Assembly: GCF_011189575.1 (NCBI RefSeq)
Contig: NZ_PUJW01000003.1
Coordinates: forward strand, 124,001-188,000
Reading direction: 5' to 3'
Source: Photorhabdus cinerea
GTDB taxonomy: Bacteria > Pseudomonadota > Gammaproteobacteria > Enterobacterales > Enterobacteriaceae
DNA: 64,000 nucleotides
Under the pieces are notes generated by a model. It saw only the letters and a list, made by a program, of their open reading frames with translations. It was not told the origin of the DNA and ran no database searches. The translations under genes and the position numbers were made by a program. Below, piece after piece: positions 18,577 through 27,711 of the stretch; position 1 is the stretch's first letter, and the number at the start of each line of letters is the position of its first letter.

Positions 18577-19617
18577 GTGACCAACAAAACCTCTCTTAGC
18601 TATAAAGATGCCGGTGTAGATATTGACGCTGGTAATGCCTTGGTAGACCGTATTAAAGGTGTTGTAAAACAGACCCGTCGTCCAGAAGTCATGGGGGGGT
18701 TAGGTGGGTTTGGTGCTTTATGTGCATTACCACAAAAATACCGCGAACCCATTCTAGTTTCCGGTACCGACGGTGTTGGTACTAAATTGCGTCTGGCAAT
18801 GGATCTCAAACGCCATGACACTATCGGCATTGATTTAGTTGCAATGTGCGTTAATGACCTGGTTGTCCAGGGCGCAGAACCTCTATTTTTCCTTGATTAT
18901 TATGCAACTGGGAAACTGGATGTTGATACAGCATCCAGTGTTATCACCGGTATCGCAGAAGGTTGTAAATTATCAGGCTGCGCTCTGGTGGGCGGTGAAA
19001 CCGCAGAGATGCCTGGGATGTATCATGGTGAAGACTATGATGTTGCTGGCTTCTGTGTTGGTGTCGTTGAAAAATCAGAAATCATTGACGGCAGCAAAGT
19101 TCAGGCGGGTGATGCCCTGATCGCCCTGGCCGCCAGTGGTCCACACTCAAACGGCTATTCTCTGGTACGCAAAATTCTGTCAGTCAGCAATACAAATCCA
19201 GAAGTAACGGAGCTTGAAGGCAAACCACTGGCAGATCACCTACTTGCCCCAACAAAAATTTATGTTAAATCCGTTTTATCCTTGATTGAAAAAGTTGACG
19301 TTCACGCTATTGCTCACCTAACGGGTGGCGGTTTCTGGGAAAATATTCCGCGTGTCCTGCCTGAAAATACCCAGGCACAGATTAATGAATCCAGCTGGCA
19401 ATGGCCGGCAATATTTGACTGGCTGCAACAGACTGGTAATGTCAGTCGTCATGAAATGTATCGTACATTCAACTGCGGTGTCGGGATGGTGATTGCATTA
19501 CCACAAACAGTAGCAGAACATGCGGTTGAATTGCTCAATACGGCTGGTGAAAAAGCCTGGCAAATCGGCTCCATTGCTGCACTGAAAGAAGGTGAACAAC
19601 AGGTTGTTATTAAATGA
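18577..19617 (+). CDS. purM: Phosphoribosylformylglycinamidine cyclo-ligase (AIR synthetase)
   Basis: ATP-dependent ring closure of FGAM to AIR, step five of purine biosynthesis. It is 346 residues, colinear with E. coli PurM (TSLSYKDAGVDIDAGN, VSGTDGVGTKLRLA, GGETAEMPGMY). The start is GTG at 18577 with GGGGA upstream. Its stop overlaps purN by 4 nt, and a PurR box lies upstream. Confidence 0.97.
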   Translation: MTNKTSLSYKDAGVDIDAGNALVDRIKGVVKQTRRPEVMGGLGGFGALCALPQKYREPILVSGTDGVGTKLRLAMDLKRHDTIGIDLVAMCVNDLVVQGAEPLFFLDYYATGKLDVDTASSVITGIAEGCKLSGCALVGGETAEMPGMYHGEDYDVAGFCVGVVEKSEIIDGSKVQAGDALIALAASGPHSNGYSLVRKILSVSNTNPEVTELEGKPLADHLLAPTKIYVKSVLSLIEKVDVHAIAHLTGGGFWENIPRVLPENTQAQINESSWQWPAIFDWLQQTGNVSRHEMYRTFNCGVGMVIALPQTVAEHAVELLNTAGEKAWQIGSIAALKEGEQQVVIK

Positions 19618-20252
19618 AAAACATCGTTGTATTAATCTCTGGCAACGGCAGCAATCTCCAGGCGGTGATTGATGCCTGTCAACTGAATAAAATCAGTGGG
19701 CGGATTTGTGCCGTATTCAGTAATAAAGCAGGCGCTTACGGCTTGTTGCGAGCTAAACAAGCAGATATCCCAGCCCATGTCGTCAGCCCCAAAAACTATG
19801 CAGATCGTCAAGCCTATGATGAAGCATTGAAACACGCCATTGATCAGTATCAGCCAGATTTAGTCGTTCTCGCGGGTTATATGCGCATTTTGACACCTGA
19901 GTTCGTTCAACACTATCTTGGTCGCTTACTGAATATCCATCCTTCCTTGTTGCCCAAATACCCCGGCCTGCATACTCACCGCAAGGCGATGGAAAATGGT
20001 GATACCGAGCACGGGACTTCGGTCCATTTTGTGACAGAAGAGCTGGATGGCGGCCCAGTGATCCTGCAAGCCAAGGTTCCTGTTTTTGCAGATGATCAGG
20101 AAGAGGACGTTATTAAACGGGTTCAGACTCAGGAACACAATATCTATCCATTAGTCATCAACTGGTTTGTCGAAGGACGCCTGAGTATGATCAATGGCAA
20201 AGCGTATCTGGATGGAAATTCTCTTCCCCCACAAGGTTACGCCGCAGAATAA
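19614..20252 (+). CDS. purN: Phosphoribosylglycinamide formyltransferase
   Basis: 10-formyl-THF-dependent GAR transformylase, step three of purine synthesis. It is 212 residues; the formyl-folate site is seen as NIHPSLLPKYPG and HGTSVHFVTEELDGGP (catalytic Asn/His/Asp set of the family). Translationally coupled to purM through ATGA. Confidence 0.97.
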   Translation: MKNIVVLISGNGSNLQAVIDACQLNKISGRICAVFSNKAGAYGLLRAKQADIPAHVVSPKNYADRQAYDEALKHAIDQYQPDLVVLAGYMRILTPEFVQHYLGRLLNIHPSLLPKYPGLHTHRKAMENGDTEHGTSVHFVTEELDGGPVILQAKVPVFADDQEEDVIKRVQTQEHNIYPLVINWFVEGRLSMINGKAYLDGNSLPPQGYAAE

Positions 20253-20274
20253 TCTATTTATTAACCGCTAATTA

Positions 20275-20302
20275 CAGTGCTGTGGTAAGATACCCAGCAC
20301 TG
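20275..20302 (+). terminator. Hairpin after purN
   Basis: 8-bp outer arms (20275-20282 and 20295-20302) with an inner GGTA/TACC extension form a stable stem 22 nt after the purN stop. No T tract follows, so it may stabilise the 3' end or act in the speG leader rather than terminate on its own. Confidence 0.45.
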
Positions 20303-20349
20303 CGAACTATATTAACAATACCCTTTTATTAAAAACACCGAGGTGTCAA

Positions 20350-20895
20350 ATGTCTGGTGGCTCTCATACTCCACCTGTCAGGTTACGTCCACTTGAGCGG
20401 GAAGATTTGCCTTTCGTCCATCAATTAGATAACAACGCCAGCGTGATGCGTTACTGGTTCGAAGAACCTTATGAAGCTTTTGTTGAACTGTGCGATCTCT
20501 ATGACAAACATATTCACGACCAAAGCGAACGCCGGTTTATTATCGAAAGTTCTGATTCTAAAGTTGGGTTGGTCGAGTTAGTCGAAATCGACTATATCCA
20601 TCGTCGGTCAGAATTTCAGATAATTATCGCGCCAGCTTATCAGGGCCAGGGGCATGCGACTAAAGCGGCAAAATTAGCAATGGAATACGCATTTTCCGTG
20701 CTTAATCTGTACAAACTCTACCTAATTGTTGATAAAGAAAATTCCAAGGCCATTTATATCTATAATAAGCTAGGTTTCTGTATTGAAGGCGAATTAATAG
20801 ATGAATTCTTTATTAATGGCTGTTATCGCACAGCGATTCGCATGTGTATTTTCCAACACCAATATTTTGCATCTAAGGAGGGTGAAAAAGCCTGA
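20350..20895 (+). CDS. speG: Spermidine N1-acetyltransferase
   Basis: GNAT-fold enzyme that acetylates spermidine or spermine to relieve polyamine toxicity, mainly in cold or stationary conditions. It is 181 residues and very close to E. coli SpeG (LRPLEREDLPFVHQLDNN, acetyl-CoA loop AYQGQGHATKAAK, LYLIVDKENSKAI). GAGGTG precedes the ATG. Its position between purN and ppk differs from the E. coli map. Confidence 0.95.
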   Translation: MSGGSHTPPVRLRPLEREDLPFVHQLDNNASVMRYWFEEPYEAFVELCDLYDKHIHDQSERRFIIESSDSKVGLVELVEIDYIHRRSEFQIIIAPAYQGQGHATKAAKLAMEYAFSVLNLYKLYLIVDKENSKAIYIYNKLGFCIEGELIDEFFINGCYRTAIRMCIFQHQYFASKEGEKA

Positions 20896-20973
20896 ACCAG
20901 CGGTTAGGCGCAAGATTTTAGCAACTGGCAAGCGAGTAAATTTCAATACTTTTACCTGAACACCGGAGTAACA

Positions 20974-23043
20974 ATGTCCCAAGACAGGCTCTATACCGAG
21001 AAAGAACTTAGTTGGTTATCATTCAACGAACGTGTGCTTCAGGAAGCGGCGGATAAGAGCAATCCATTAATTGAAAGGATGCGGTTCCTGGGTATTTACT
21101 CTAATAATCTAGATGAATTCTACAAAGTCCGGTTTGCTGATGTGAAACGACGAATCCTGATTAATGAAGAACGGGGATCAGCGACTAGCGCCCGGCACGT
21201 ACTGAAAAAGATTCAAACCAAAGTGGCCAAAACCGATCAAGAATTCGATGTGCTCTATAACGAGTTATTGCTGGAAATGGCCCGCAATCAAATCTTCCTG
21301 ATCAATGAACGGCAGATTTCACCTAATCAGCAAATCTGGTTGAGGCAATATTTCCGTCAACATCTGCGACCACATATCACGCCCATCTTGATTAACCCGG
21401 AAACTAATCTGGTTGAATTCCTAAAAGATGATTACACCTATCTGGCGATCGAGATTATACATGGTCAAAATACTCAATATGCATTGCTAGAACTACCATC
21501 AGATAAAGTTCCCCGTTTTGTTAATTTGCCGCCCGAAATGCCACGACGACGCAAGTCAATGATTTTATTAGATAATATTCTACGTTACTGTCTTGATGAA
21601 ATTTTCAAAGGATTCTTCGATTATGATTCACTAAACGCCTATTCAATGAAAATGACTCGCGATTCTGAATATGATTTGGCAACAGAAATGGAATCTAGCT
21701 TGCTTGAATTGATGTCATCCACATTGAAACAACGACTGACTGCGGAACCGGTAAGATTCGTTTATCAGCGAGAAATGCCAGATGAAATGGTGGAATTACT
21801 GCGTAAAAAACTTGGTCTATCGAATGATGACTCTGTAATTGCTGGTGGGCGCTATCACAATTTTAAAGATTTTATTAAATTTCCCAATGAGGGGAATAAA
21901 AACTTACTAAATAAACCACTGCCGAGATTACGTCACATCTGGTTTGATAATTTCCGCAATGGTTTTGATGCTATCCGTGAACAGGATGTTCTACTCTATT
22001 ATCCCTATCATACCTTTGAACATGTATTAGAATTACTGCGCCAAGCTTCTTTCGATCCGAGTGTACTTTCCATCAAAATCAATATTTATCGGGTCGCAAA
22101 AGATTCTCGCATTATTGATTCAATGATTCATGCTGCTCATAACGGTAAAAAGGTCACCGTTGTTGTTGAATTACAAGCACGGTTTGATGAAGAGGCTAAT
22201 ATTCACTGGGCCAAACGGCTGACCGAAGCGGGAGTACATGTTATCTTCTCCGCACCAGGACTAAAAATTCACGCAAAACTATTTTTTATTTCCCGTATCG
22301 AAGGCGAAGAAATTATTCGTTATGCCCATATCGGTACCGGTAACTTTAATGAAAAAACAGCTCGTCTTTATACAGACTATTCCCTGCTGACAGCAAATCC
22401 GAAAATCACCAACGAAGTACGCCGAGTATTCAATTTTATTGAAAACCCCTATCGTCCGGTTAAATTTGAAAACCTGATGGTTTCACCACAGAATTCTCGT
22501 GCCATGCTCAACCAACTTATTTCACAAGAAATAGAAAATGCCAGAGCAGATAAACCTGCGGGTATCACATTAAAAATCAATAATCTTGTTGATAAAGAGC
22601 TGGTAGACCGTCTGTACGACGCTTCCGAAGCGGGTGTAAAAATACGCCTGCTGATACGCGGTATGTGTTCGCTAGTACCAAATCAGCCGGGATTTAGCGA
22701 AAACATTCAGATTACCAGCATTGTTGACCGTTTCCTTGAACATGATCGAGTTTATGTATTTACCAATAACGGAGATGAAAAAGTCTTTCTCTCCTCTGCC
22801 GACTGGATGACCCGTAATATCGACTACAGGATTGAAGTTGCTGTCTGTCTGCTCGATCCACAATTGAAACAACGCGTATTGGATATTCTCGAATTGCAAT
22901 TTAATGATACGGTGAAAGCCCGTTATGTCGATAAAGAATTGAGCAACAGTTATGTGCCACGAGGCAATAAACGGAAGATCCGCGCACAAATGGCTATTTA
23001 TGACTACATAAAATCCCTCGAACAACCAGGACCAAGAGCTTAA
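20974..23043 (+). CDS. ppk: Polyphosphate kinase 1
   Basis: Membrane-associated enzyme polymerising the ATP gamma-phosphate into polyphosphate. It is 689 residues, close to the E. coli protein. The autophosphorylated histidine is His433 (LKIHAKLF) and the second catalytic histidine His590 (LEHDRV), matching E. coli His435/His592. GGAG lies upstream; ppx follows three bases after the stop. Confidence 0.97.
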   Translation: MSQDRLYTEKELSWLSFNERVLQEAADKSNPLIERMRFLGIYSNNLDEFYKVRFADVKRRILINEERGSATSARHVLKKIQTKVAKTDQEFDVLYNELLLEMARNQIFLINERQISPNQQIWLRQYFRQHLRPHITPILINPETNLVEFLKDDYTYLAIEIIHGQNTQYALLELPSDKVPRFVNLPPEMPRRRKSMILLDNILRYCLDEIFKGFFDYDSLNAYSMKMTRDSEYDLATEMESSLLELMSSTLKQRLTAEPVRFVYQREMPDEMVELLRKKLGLSNDDSVIAGGRYHNFKDFIKFPNEGNKNLLNKPLPRLRHIWFDNFRNGFDAIREQDVLLYYPYHTFEHVLELLRQASFDPSVLSIKINIYRVAKDSRIIDSMIHAAHNGKKVTVVVELQARFDEEANIHWAKRLTEAGVHVIFSAPGLKIHAKLFFISRIEGEEIIRYAHIGTGNFNEKTARLYTDYSLLTANPKITNEVRRVFNFIENPYRPVKFENLMVSPQNSRAMLNQLISQEIENARADKPAGITLKINNLVDKELVDRLYDASEAGVKIRLLIRGMCSLVPNQPGFSENIQITSIVDRFLEHDRVYVFTNNGDEKVFLSSADWMTRNIDYRIEVAVCLLDPQLKQRVLDILELQFNDTVKARYVDKELSNSYVPRGNKRKIRAQMAIYDYIKSLEQPGPRA

Positions 23044-23046
23044 TTT

Positions 23047-24579
23047 ATGCCGCTAACCCACGATAAGCCCACGCCCAGACCAATGGAAATTGCAGCAATC
23101 GATTTAGGTTCAAACAGTTTCCATATGGTCATTGCACGAATTGTTAACGGTGCCTTGCAGATTCTTGGCCGCTTAAAACAACGTGTCTACCTTGCTTACG
23201 GCCTTAACCATAAAAATGAATTAAGTGAAGAAGCAATGGAACGCGGCCTGGCTTGCCTTGCGCTGTTTGCTGAACGGTTACAAGGTTTTCCGGCTGACAA
23301 CGTTTGTCTGGTAGGGACCCACAGCTTACGTGAAGCCAGTAACGCAAAAGAGTTTATCAAACGGGCAAAAGAAGTTATCCCCTACCCGATTGAAATTATT
23401 TCCGGCCATGAAGAAGCCCGTTTGATCTATATGGGAGTGGAGCATACTCAACCAGAACAAGATCGAAAACTGGTGATTGATATTGGTGGTGGTTCCACAG
23501 AATTAGTGATCGGTGAAAATTTTGACCCCTTATTGGTAGAAAGTCGCCGAATGGGATGTATCAATTTTGCTCACCAATTTTTTCCTGATGAAGAAATCAG
23601 TGCAGAAAGATTCCGCAGAGCACGGCTTGAAGCAGCTCAAAAACTGGAAAACCTCTCATGGCAGTACCGTATGACAGGCTGGAATTCGGCACTTGGAGCA
23701 TCCGGGACAATTAAAGCGGTTTATGAAGTACTAGTTGCAATGGGAGAAAAAGACGGATTAATCACACCAGAACGACTAGAGATGCTAGTCAAAGAAGTTC
23801 TTAAATTCAAAAAGCTTAAGACCCTCAGTCTGCCCGAATTATCTGATGATCGTAAACAGGTTTTTGTTCCCGGTCTGGCCATCTTATGTGGTGTATTCGA
23901 TGCCCTGCATATAAAAGAATTACGGCTATCAGATGGCGCTCTGCGCGAAGGTGTTTTATATGAAATGGAAGGTCGCTTTCGCCATCAAGATATTCGCCGG
24001 AGAACCGCAAAAAGCCTGGCTGAACACTACAATATCGACAGAGAGCAGGCAAAGCGTGTACTTGATACGACAGAAGTGCTTTACAAACAGTGGGCAATCC
24101 AGAATTCAAAACTAGTGCAACCTCAACTTGAGGCTATTTTACATTGGGCAGCAATGTTACATGAAGTTGGGTTAAACATTAACTTAAGCGGATTACAGCG
24201 GCATTCTGCTTACATTCTCCAACATACTAATTTACCCGGCTTTAATCAGGAACAACAATTGCTGCTGGCGACACTGGTTCGCTATCATCGCAAAACAATA
24301 AAACTGGATGATTTACCAAAATTCAATTTATTCAAGAAAAAACAATATTTGCCATTAATTCAAATCCTGCGCCTGGCCACTTTACTTAACAATCAGCGCC
24401 AATCCACAACAACCCCTAAATCACTCAGACTGGCGACTGATGATAGTCATTGGACACTCTATCTACCTCACAATTATTTATCAGAAAATACCCTGATGCA
24501 GCTTGATTTAGAAAAAGAGCAGGACTACTGGCACAATGTTACTGGCTGGCAACTAGAAATAGAAGAAGAATCAGCATAG
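23047..24579 (+). CDS. ppx: Exopolyphosphatase
   Basis: Removes terminal phosphate from polyphosphate; the family also includes pppGpp phosphatases. It is 510 residues: an N-terminal actin-like ASKHA fold with AIDLGSNSFHMV and VIDIGGGSTELV phosphate loops, and a C-terminal HD-type helical domain from about residue 310 (HEVGLNINLSGLQRHSAYIL). Forms an operon with ppk, as in E. coli. Confidence 0.96.
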   Translation: MPLTHDKPTPRPMEIAAIDLGSNSFHMVIARIVNGALQILGRLKQRVYLAYGLNHKNELSEEAMERGLACLALFAERLQGFPADNVCLVGTHSLREASNAKEFIKRAKEVIPYPIEIISGHEEARLIYMGVEHTQPEQDRKLVIDIGGGSTELVIGENFDPLLVESRRMGCINFAHQFFPDEEISAERFRRARLEAAQKLENLSWQYRMTGWNSALGASGTIKAVYEVLVAMGEKDGLITPERLEMLVKEVLKFKKLKTLSLPELSDDRKQVFVPGLAILCGVFDALHIKELRLSDGALREGVLYEMEGRFRHQDIRRRTAKSLAEHYNIDREQAKRVLDTTEVLYKQWAIQNSKLVQPQLEAILHWAAMLHEVGLNINLSGLQRHSAYILQHTNLPGFNQEQQLLLATLVRYHRKTIKLDDLPKFNLFKKKQYLPLIQILRLATLLNNQRQSTTTPKSLRLATDDSHWTLYLPHNYLSENTLMQLDLEKEQDYWHNVTGWQLEIEEESA

Positions 24580-24591
24580 TGGTCTAAATCT

Positions 24592-24738
24592 ATGAACAAA
24601 AAGAAACAATCTCAAATTACCAAACTAGTTTTACTTATCAGTTTCCTAATTTTATTCGGTCGTTTTATTTATTCGCCTATTGCAGCATTGGATCATCATC
24701 AGAAAAATAAACAGACTGTAACAGAGAAAATTGCATAA
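24592..24738 (+). CDS. Small membrane protein, YfgG-like (DUF2633)
   Basis: 48 residues, MNKKKQSQIT then one membrane helix (about 11-28, LVLLISFLILFGRFIYSP) and a charged tail. The LISF..FGRFIYS core matches my memory of E. coli YfgG, which also sits beside ppx. It begins 12 nt after ppx. Its last 62 bases overlap the tail of a truncated gene on the other strand. Confidence 0.65.
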   Translation: MNKKKQSQITKLVLLISFLILFGRFIYSPIAALDHHQKNKQTVTEKIA

Positions 24739-24973
24739 AAAGATCTTCGACAGCATCAGCTATCACATCCTTTTTTTGTAGTAAATCTAGTGAAAGACCG
24801 ATCTTACCCAAAAAATCACCTAAATCATGGCATTTTTCAGGGGCTACATATTCTTCACAAAATGACTTCTGTGTAATATCAGGAATAAATTTTTTAATGA
24901 AATGATAACTCAATCCAGAATCAAGGTGCGTATGTAACTCTACTTTTTTCAGTAAATTAGGATTAAAACTCAT
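24677..24973 (-). pseudogene. Adenosine deaminase, N-terminal remnant
   Basis: 98 codons, of which about the first 80 match the N-terminus of adenosine deaminases (metal-binding HTHLD at 14-18, FVAP.KC.DL.-like EYVAPEKCHDL, LDLLQ, AVEDL). The family is about 330 residues, so three quarters of the enzyme is missing. Homology stops at about 24735, where the frame runs antisense through yfgG, so the deletion junction lies at the yfgG stop. GAGGG precedes the ATG. It sits 24 nt after the nucleoside hydrolase, so the pair was once a purine-salvage operon. Confidence 0.82.
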
Positions 24974-24997
24974 CTTTTACCCTCTATATCATTAAAA

Positions 24998-25927
24998 TTA
25001 TGATAACAATGTAAATAATTTATTCTTAAAGACACCATCCTTAATTTTAGTCACCACAGTCATATTATGAGGATTATTGAGAAGATGAGTTGAATCAATA
25101 ACTAAATGTCCATATGAACGCGTACTTTGATATTCAACATAACCATACACTTCTAATCTATCCTCTATCATTTCATTGGGATATAAAGCAACAGCCATGG
25201 TTATAGGGTCAGACAGGTCAAATCCTTTTCTATTAGTTCTTCCCACATTGAATTCAATCAATGTCTTATTACATCTCACTGCAAACCGACCAAGATCACT
25301 TAAAGAGTTTAATTTATCTATATCAACATCATTGATAAAAGCGTTCTCCATACCTAGCTCCCACCCACAGAATATAAGAGGTATTCCAGAATTTAATACT
25401 ATATGTGCGGCTTCAGCATCTACATAAATATTGAACTCAGCTAATGGTGTAATATTCCCAGCTTTCAATCCAGCTCCACCCATAATATAAATTACTTTGA
25501 CAAACTTATGCAAATCTGGCTCTTTTAAGACCGCCATTGCTATATTCGTTAATGGTCCCAAAGTGATTATTTCTATCTCACCAGGAAATTTTTTCACGAT
25601 ATCAATAATTGCATCTACTGCATGTTTATCTTCTGCTATTAACGGAGATTCTGGTAAATTCATATCACCCATACCATCTTTTCCATGAATATGATATGAA
25701 GTATAGAGTTCTCTAAATAATGGTTTACTCATTCCTTCATATACCGGAGGAATATACATCTCCGCTTTTTCAATACTGACTAACACATTTTTCTTACACT
25801 GAGAGACAGTACAATTCCCTGCAACAACAGTGATACCTTCAATAAAAACTGAAGGCTCCTGTAACGCCATCAACAATGCAACGGCATCATCAGAAGCAGT
25901 ATCTGTATCAATAATTAAATGTCTCAT
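24998..25927 (-). CDS. Nucleoside hydrolase (inosine/uridine-preferring family)
   Basis: 309-residue cytosolic N-ribohydrolase releasing base and ribose. The calcium-binding N-terminus is DTDTASDDA (7-15), with TLGPLTNIA and the EFNIYVDAEAA segment. Near the C-terminus the family's catalytic His-Asp is replaced by Ser-Asp (DLSDPITMAVAL); the Asp metal ligand remains. That suggests the DTDTASDDA subfamily rather than RihA/B/C, so base preference is uncertain. AGGAGG upstream. A good CRP site lies 115 nt before the start, and it is followed by the adenosine deaminase remnant. Confidence 0.9.
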   Translation of the reverse strand: MRHLIIDTDTASDDAVALLMALQEPSVFIEGITVVAGNCTVSQCKKNVLVSIEKAEMYIPPVYEGMSKPLFRELYTSYHIHGKDGMGDMNLPESPLIAEDKHAVDAIIDIVKKFPGEIEIITLGPLTNIAMAVLKEPDLHKFVKVIYIMGGAGLKAGNITPLAEFNIYVDAEAAHIVLNSGIPLIFCGWELGMENAFINDVDIDKLNSLSDLGRFAVRCNKTLIEFNVGRTNRKGFDLSDPITMAVALYPNEMIEDRLEVYGYVEYQSTRSYGHLVIDSTHLLNNPHNMTVVTKIKDGVFKNKLFTLLS

Positions 25928-26487
25928 AATATCCTCCTCTTTATAATGTCCCTTACATTAGACTATAAGCTCCTCTAAAAAAAGTCACATGACCTTTTTC
26001 TAGAATAAAGAAGCAAGATGCACAGAGATATACAGCGAATATGTGATCTATTTCACAACGCATCATCAACAAATAAAATGACGAAAAAACAACCTATTAA
26101 CATAAACAATTAAAGTTGTTCATTAGATTTATCTCTTTCAAACCATACTTAATCATCAGCTAAAGAGTGTATCTATTTCTACCCTTCTACTTCACCTATG
26201 TTTTATAATTGACCTAAATCTTTATCAAAAAATAAATCTATGTTCTAATAATTGCGAAAAAATTAAAGCGACAAAATCATCATTTACATAATTTTTGGAG
26301 CCGTCTCGAAAAAAATGACAAAAAACACCTTAATTTACCTTAAAAAGCACTTCCTTGACATAATTTCCACATTTCCTCCATTTTTTAGTCTATCCTCACT
26401 GGCTAAACTAATAACACACGATTAAATTGATAATGCAGCCGTACATAAATCAAGTAATACCTTGAGTTTTGAGAGAATGTCGAAGAA
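25928..26487. other. Divergent intergenic region (nucleoside hydrolase / mdtA)
   Basis: 560 bases without a gene. It holds the CRP box listed separately and AGGAGG for the hydrolase. On the mdtA side there is TTGACA (26355-26360) and, at 26371-26389, a stretch resembling the BaeR recognition motif (TTCCTCCAT against TTCTCCAT). The BaeR match is partial. Confidence 0.45.
26042..26057 (-). promoter_or_regulatory. CRP binding site upstream of nucleoside hydrolase
   Basis: TGTGATCTATTTCACA has both perfect half-sites TGTGA and TCACA with 6-bp spacing. Its centre is about 120 bp before the nucleoside hydrolase start, so cAMP-CRP activation of nucleoside catabolism is likely. Confidence 0.8.
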
Positions 26488-27711
26488 ATGAATAAAAATA
26501 ATAAACGCCGCCTTTTCCGTGCAATATTAGCCACCATTACGGTAGCTACTACTATATTTATCTGGCACCAATTTAAAACATCTTCTGCCCCTCAAAGGGA
26601 AAATACCCAATCCAATGTATCTGATCAATCCACTGTCTCAAGGCGCCCTCTTTTACCTCCCGTTCAGGCTGCCACGGCAAAAAAACAGGCAGTGCCCCGT
26701 TTTCTGACTGGACTGGGCACCATTCACGCTGCGAATACAGTCACCGTGACCAGCCGGGTAGAAGGTCAGCTTATGGCACTACACTTTCAAGAAGGTCAAC
26801 AAATTAAACAAGGTGATTTACTGGCAGAAATTGATCCACGTCCTTTTCAGGTTCAATTAGCACAAGCTGAAGGCCAACTTGCCAAAGATCAAGCCGTACT
26901 GGTTAATGCTCGTCAGGATCTGAATCGCTATCAGAAGCTGGCAAACACTAGACTAATTTCCCAACAAGAAATGGATAATCAACGTGCACTTGTCCGCCAA
27001 CATGAAGCCAGCCTGAAAGTTGATCAAGCAATCATTGATAATGCAAAACTTCAGCTCACCTACAGCCGTATTACTGCACCAATTTCTGGTCGAGTGGGTC
27101 TGAAACAGATCGATGTGGGAAATTTTATCTCCAGTGGCAACAATTCCCCTATTGTGGTTATTACACAAACTGATCCAGTCAATGCGCTCTTTTCACTACC
27201 GGAAAACGATATCAACGCGGTTTTACAGGCTCAAAAAAGGAATCATGACGTTGTTGTCCACGCATGGGATCGCAGTAACCAACAACAACTTGCCGAAGGA
27301 AAACTGTTAAGTATCGATAATCAAATCGATACCGCTACCGGCACGATTAAGCTCAAAGCCCGTTTTTCCAATCAGGATGAAATTCTGTTCCCTAATCAGT
27401 TCGTTAATATTCATATCAAAGTCGATACATTGGAAAACGTAGTTGTGATCCCAAATGCCGCGCTGCAAATGGGTCATGAAGGGAATTTTGTTTGGATACT
27501 GGATAAAGATAACAAAGTTAGCAAGCATTTGGTCACGGTCAAATTACAGGATGCCCAACGCGTTGTTATCAGCTCTGGCCTGACAGAAGGTGACAAAGTG
27601 GTTACTGATGGTATCGACCGCCTGACAGACGGCGATAAGGTAGATATCGTTACTCCGATGGTAAATAAAACTAAAACTCAACCACATAATAACAAGGCGG
27701 AGAATTCCTGA
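26488..27711 (+). CDS. mdtA: RND efflux membrane-fusion subunit MdtA
   Basis: Periplasmic adaptor of the MdtABC-TolC pump (novobiocin, bile salts). It is 407 residues with an N-terminal membrane anchor at about 10-28, lipoyl/barrel-sandwich halves around 85-115 and 190-215, a coiled-coil hairpin between them (LAQAEGQLAKDQAVLVNA) and a beta-barrel to about 375. It overlaps mdtB by one base (TGATG). First gene of mdtABC-baeSR. Confidence 0.95.
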   Translation: MNKNNKRRLFRAILATITVATTIFIWHQFKTSSAPQRENTQSNVSDQSTVSRRPLLPPVQAATAKKQAVPRFLTGLGTIHAANTVTVTSRVEGQLMALHFQEGQQIKQGDLLAEIDPRPFQVQLAQAEGQLAKDQAVLVNARQDLNRYQKLANTRLISQQEMDNQRALVRQHEASLKVDQAIIDNAKLQLTYSRITAPISGRVGLKQIDVGNFISSGNNSPIVVITQTDPVNALFSLPENDINAVLQAQKRNHDVVVHAWDRSNQQQLAEGKLLSIDNQIDTATGTIKLKARFSNQDEILFPNQFVNIHIKVDTLENVVVIPNAALQMGHEGNFVWILDKDNKVSKHLVTVKLQDAQRVVISSGLTEGDKVVTDGIDRLTDGDKVDIVTPMVNKTKTQPHNNKAENS

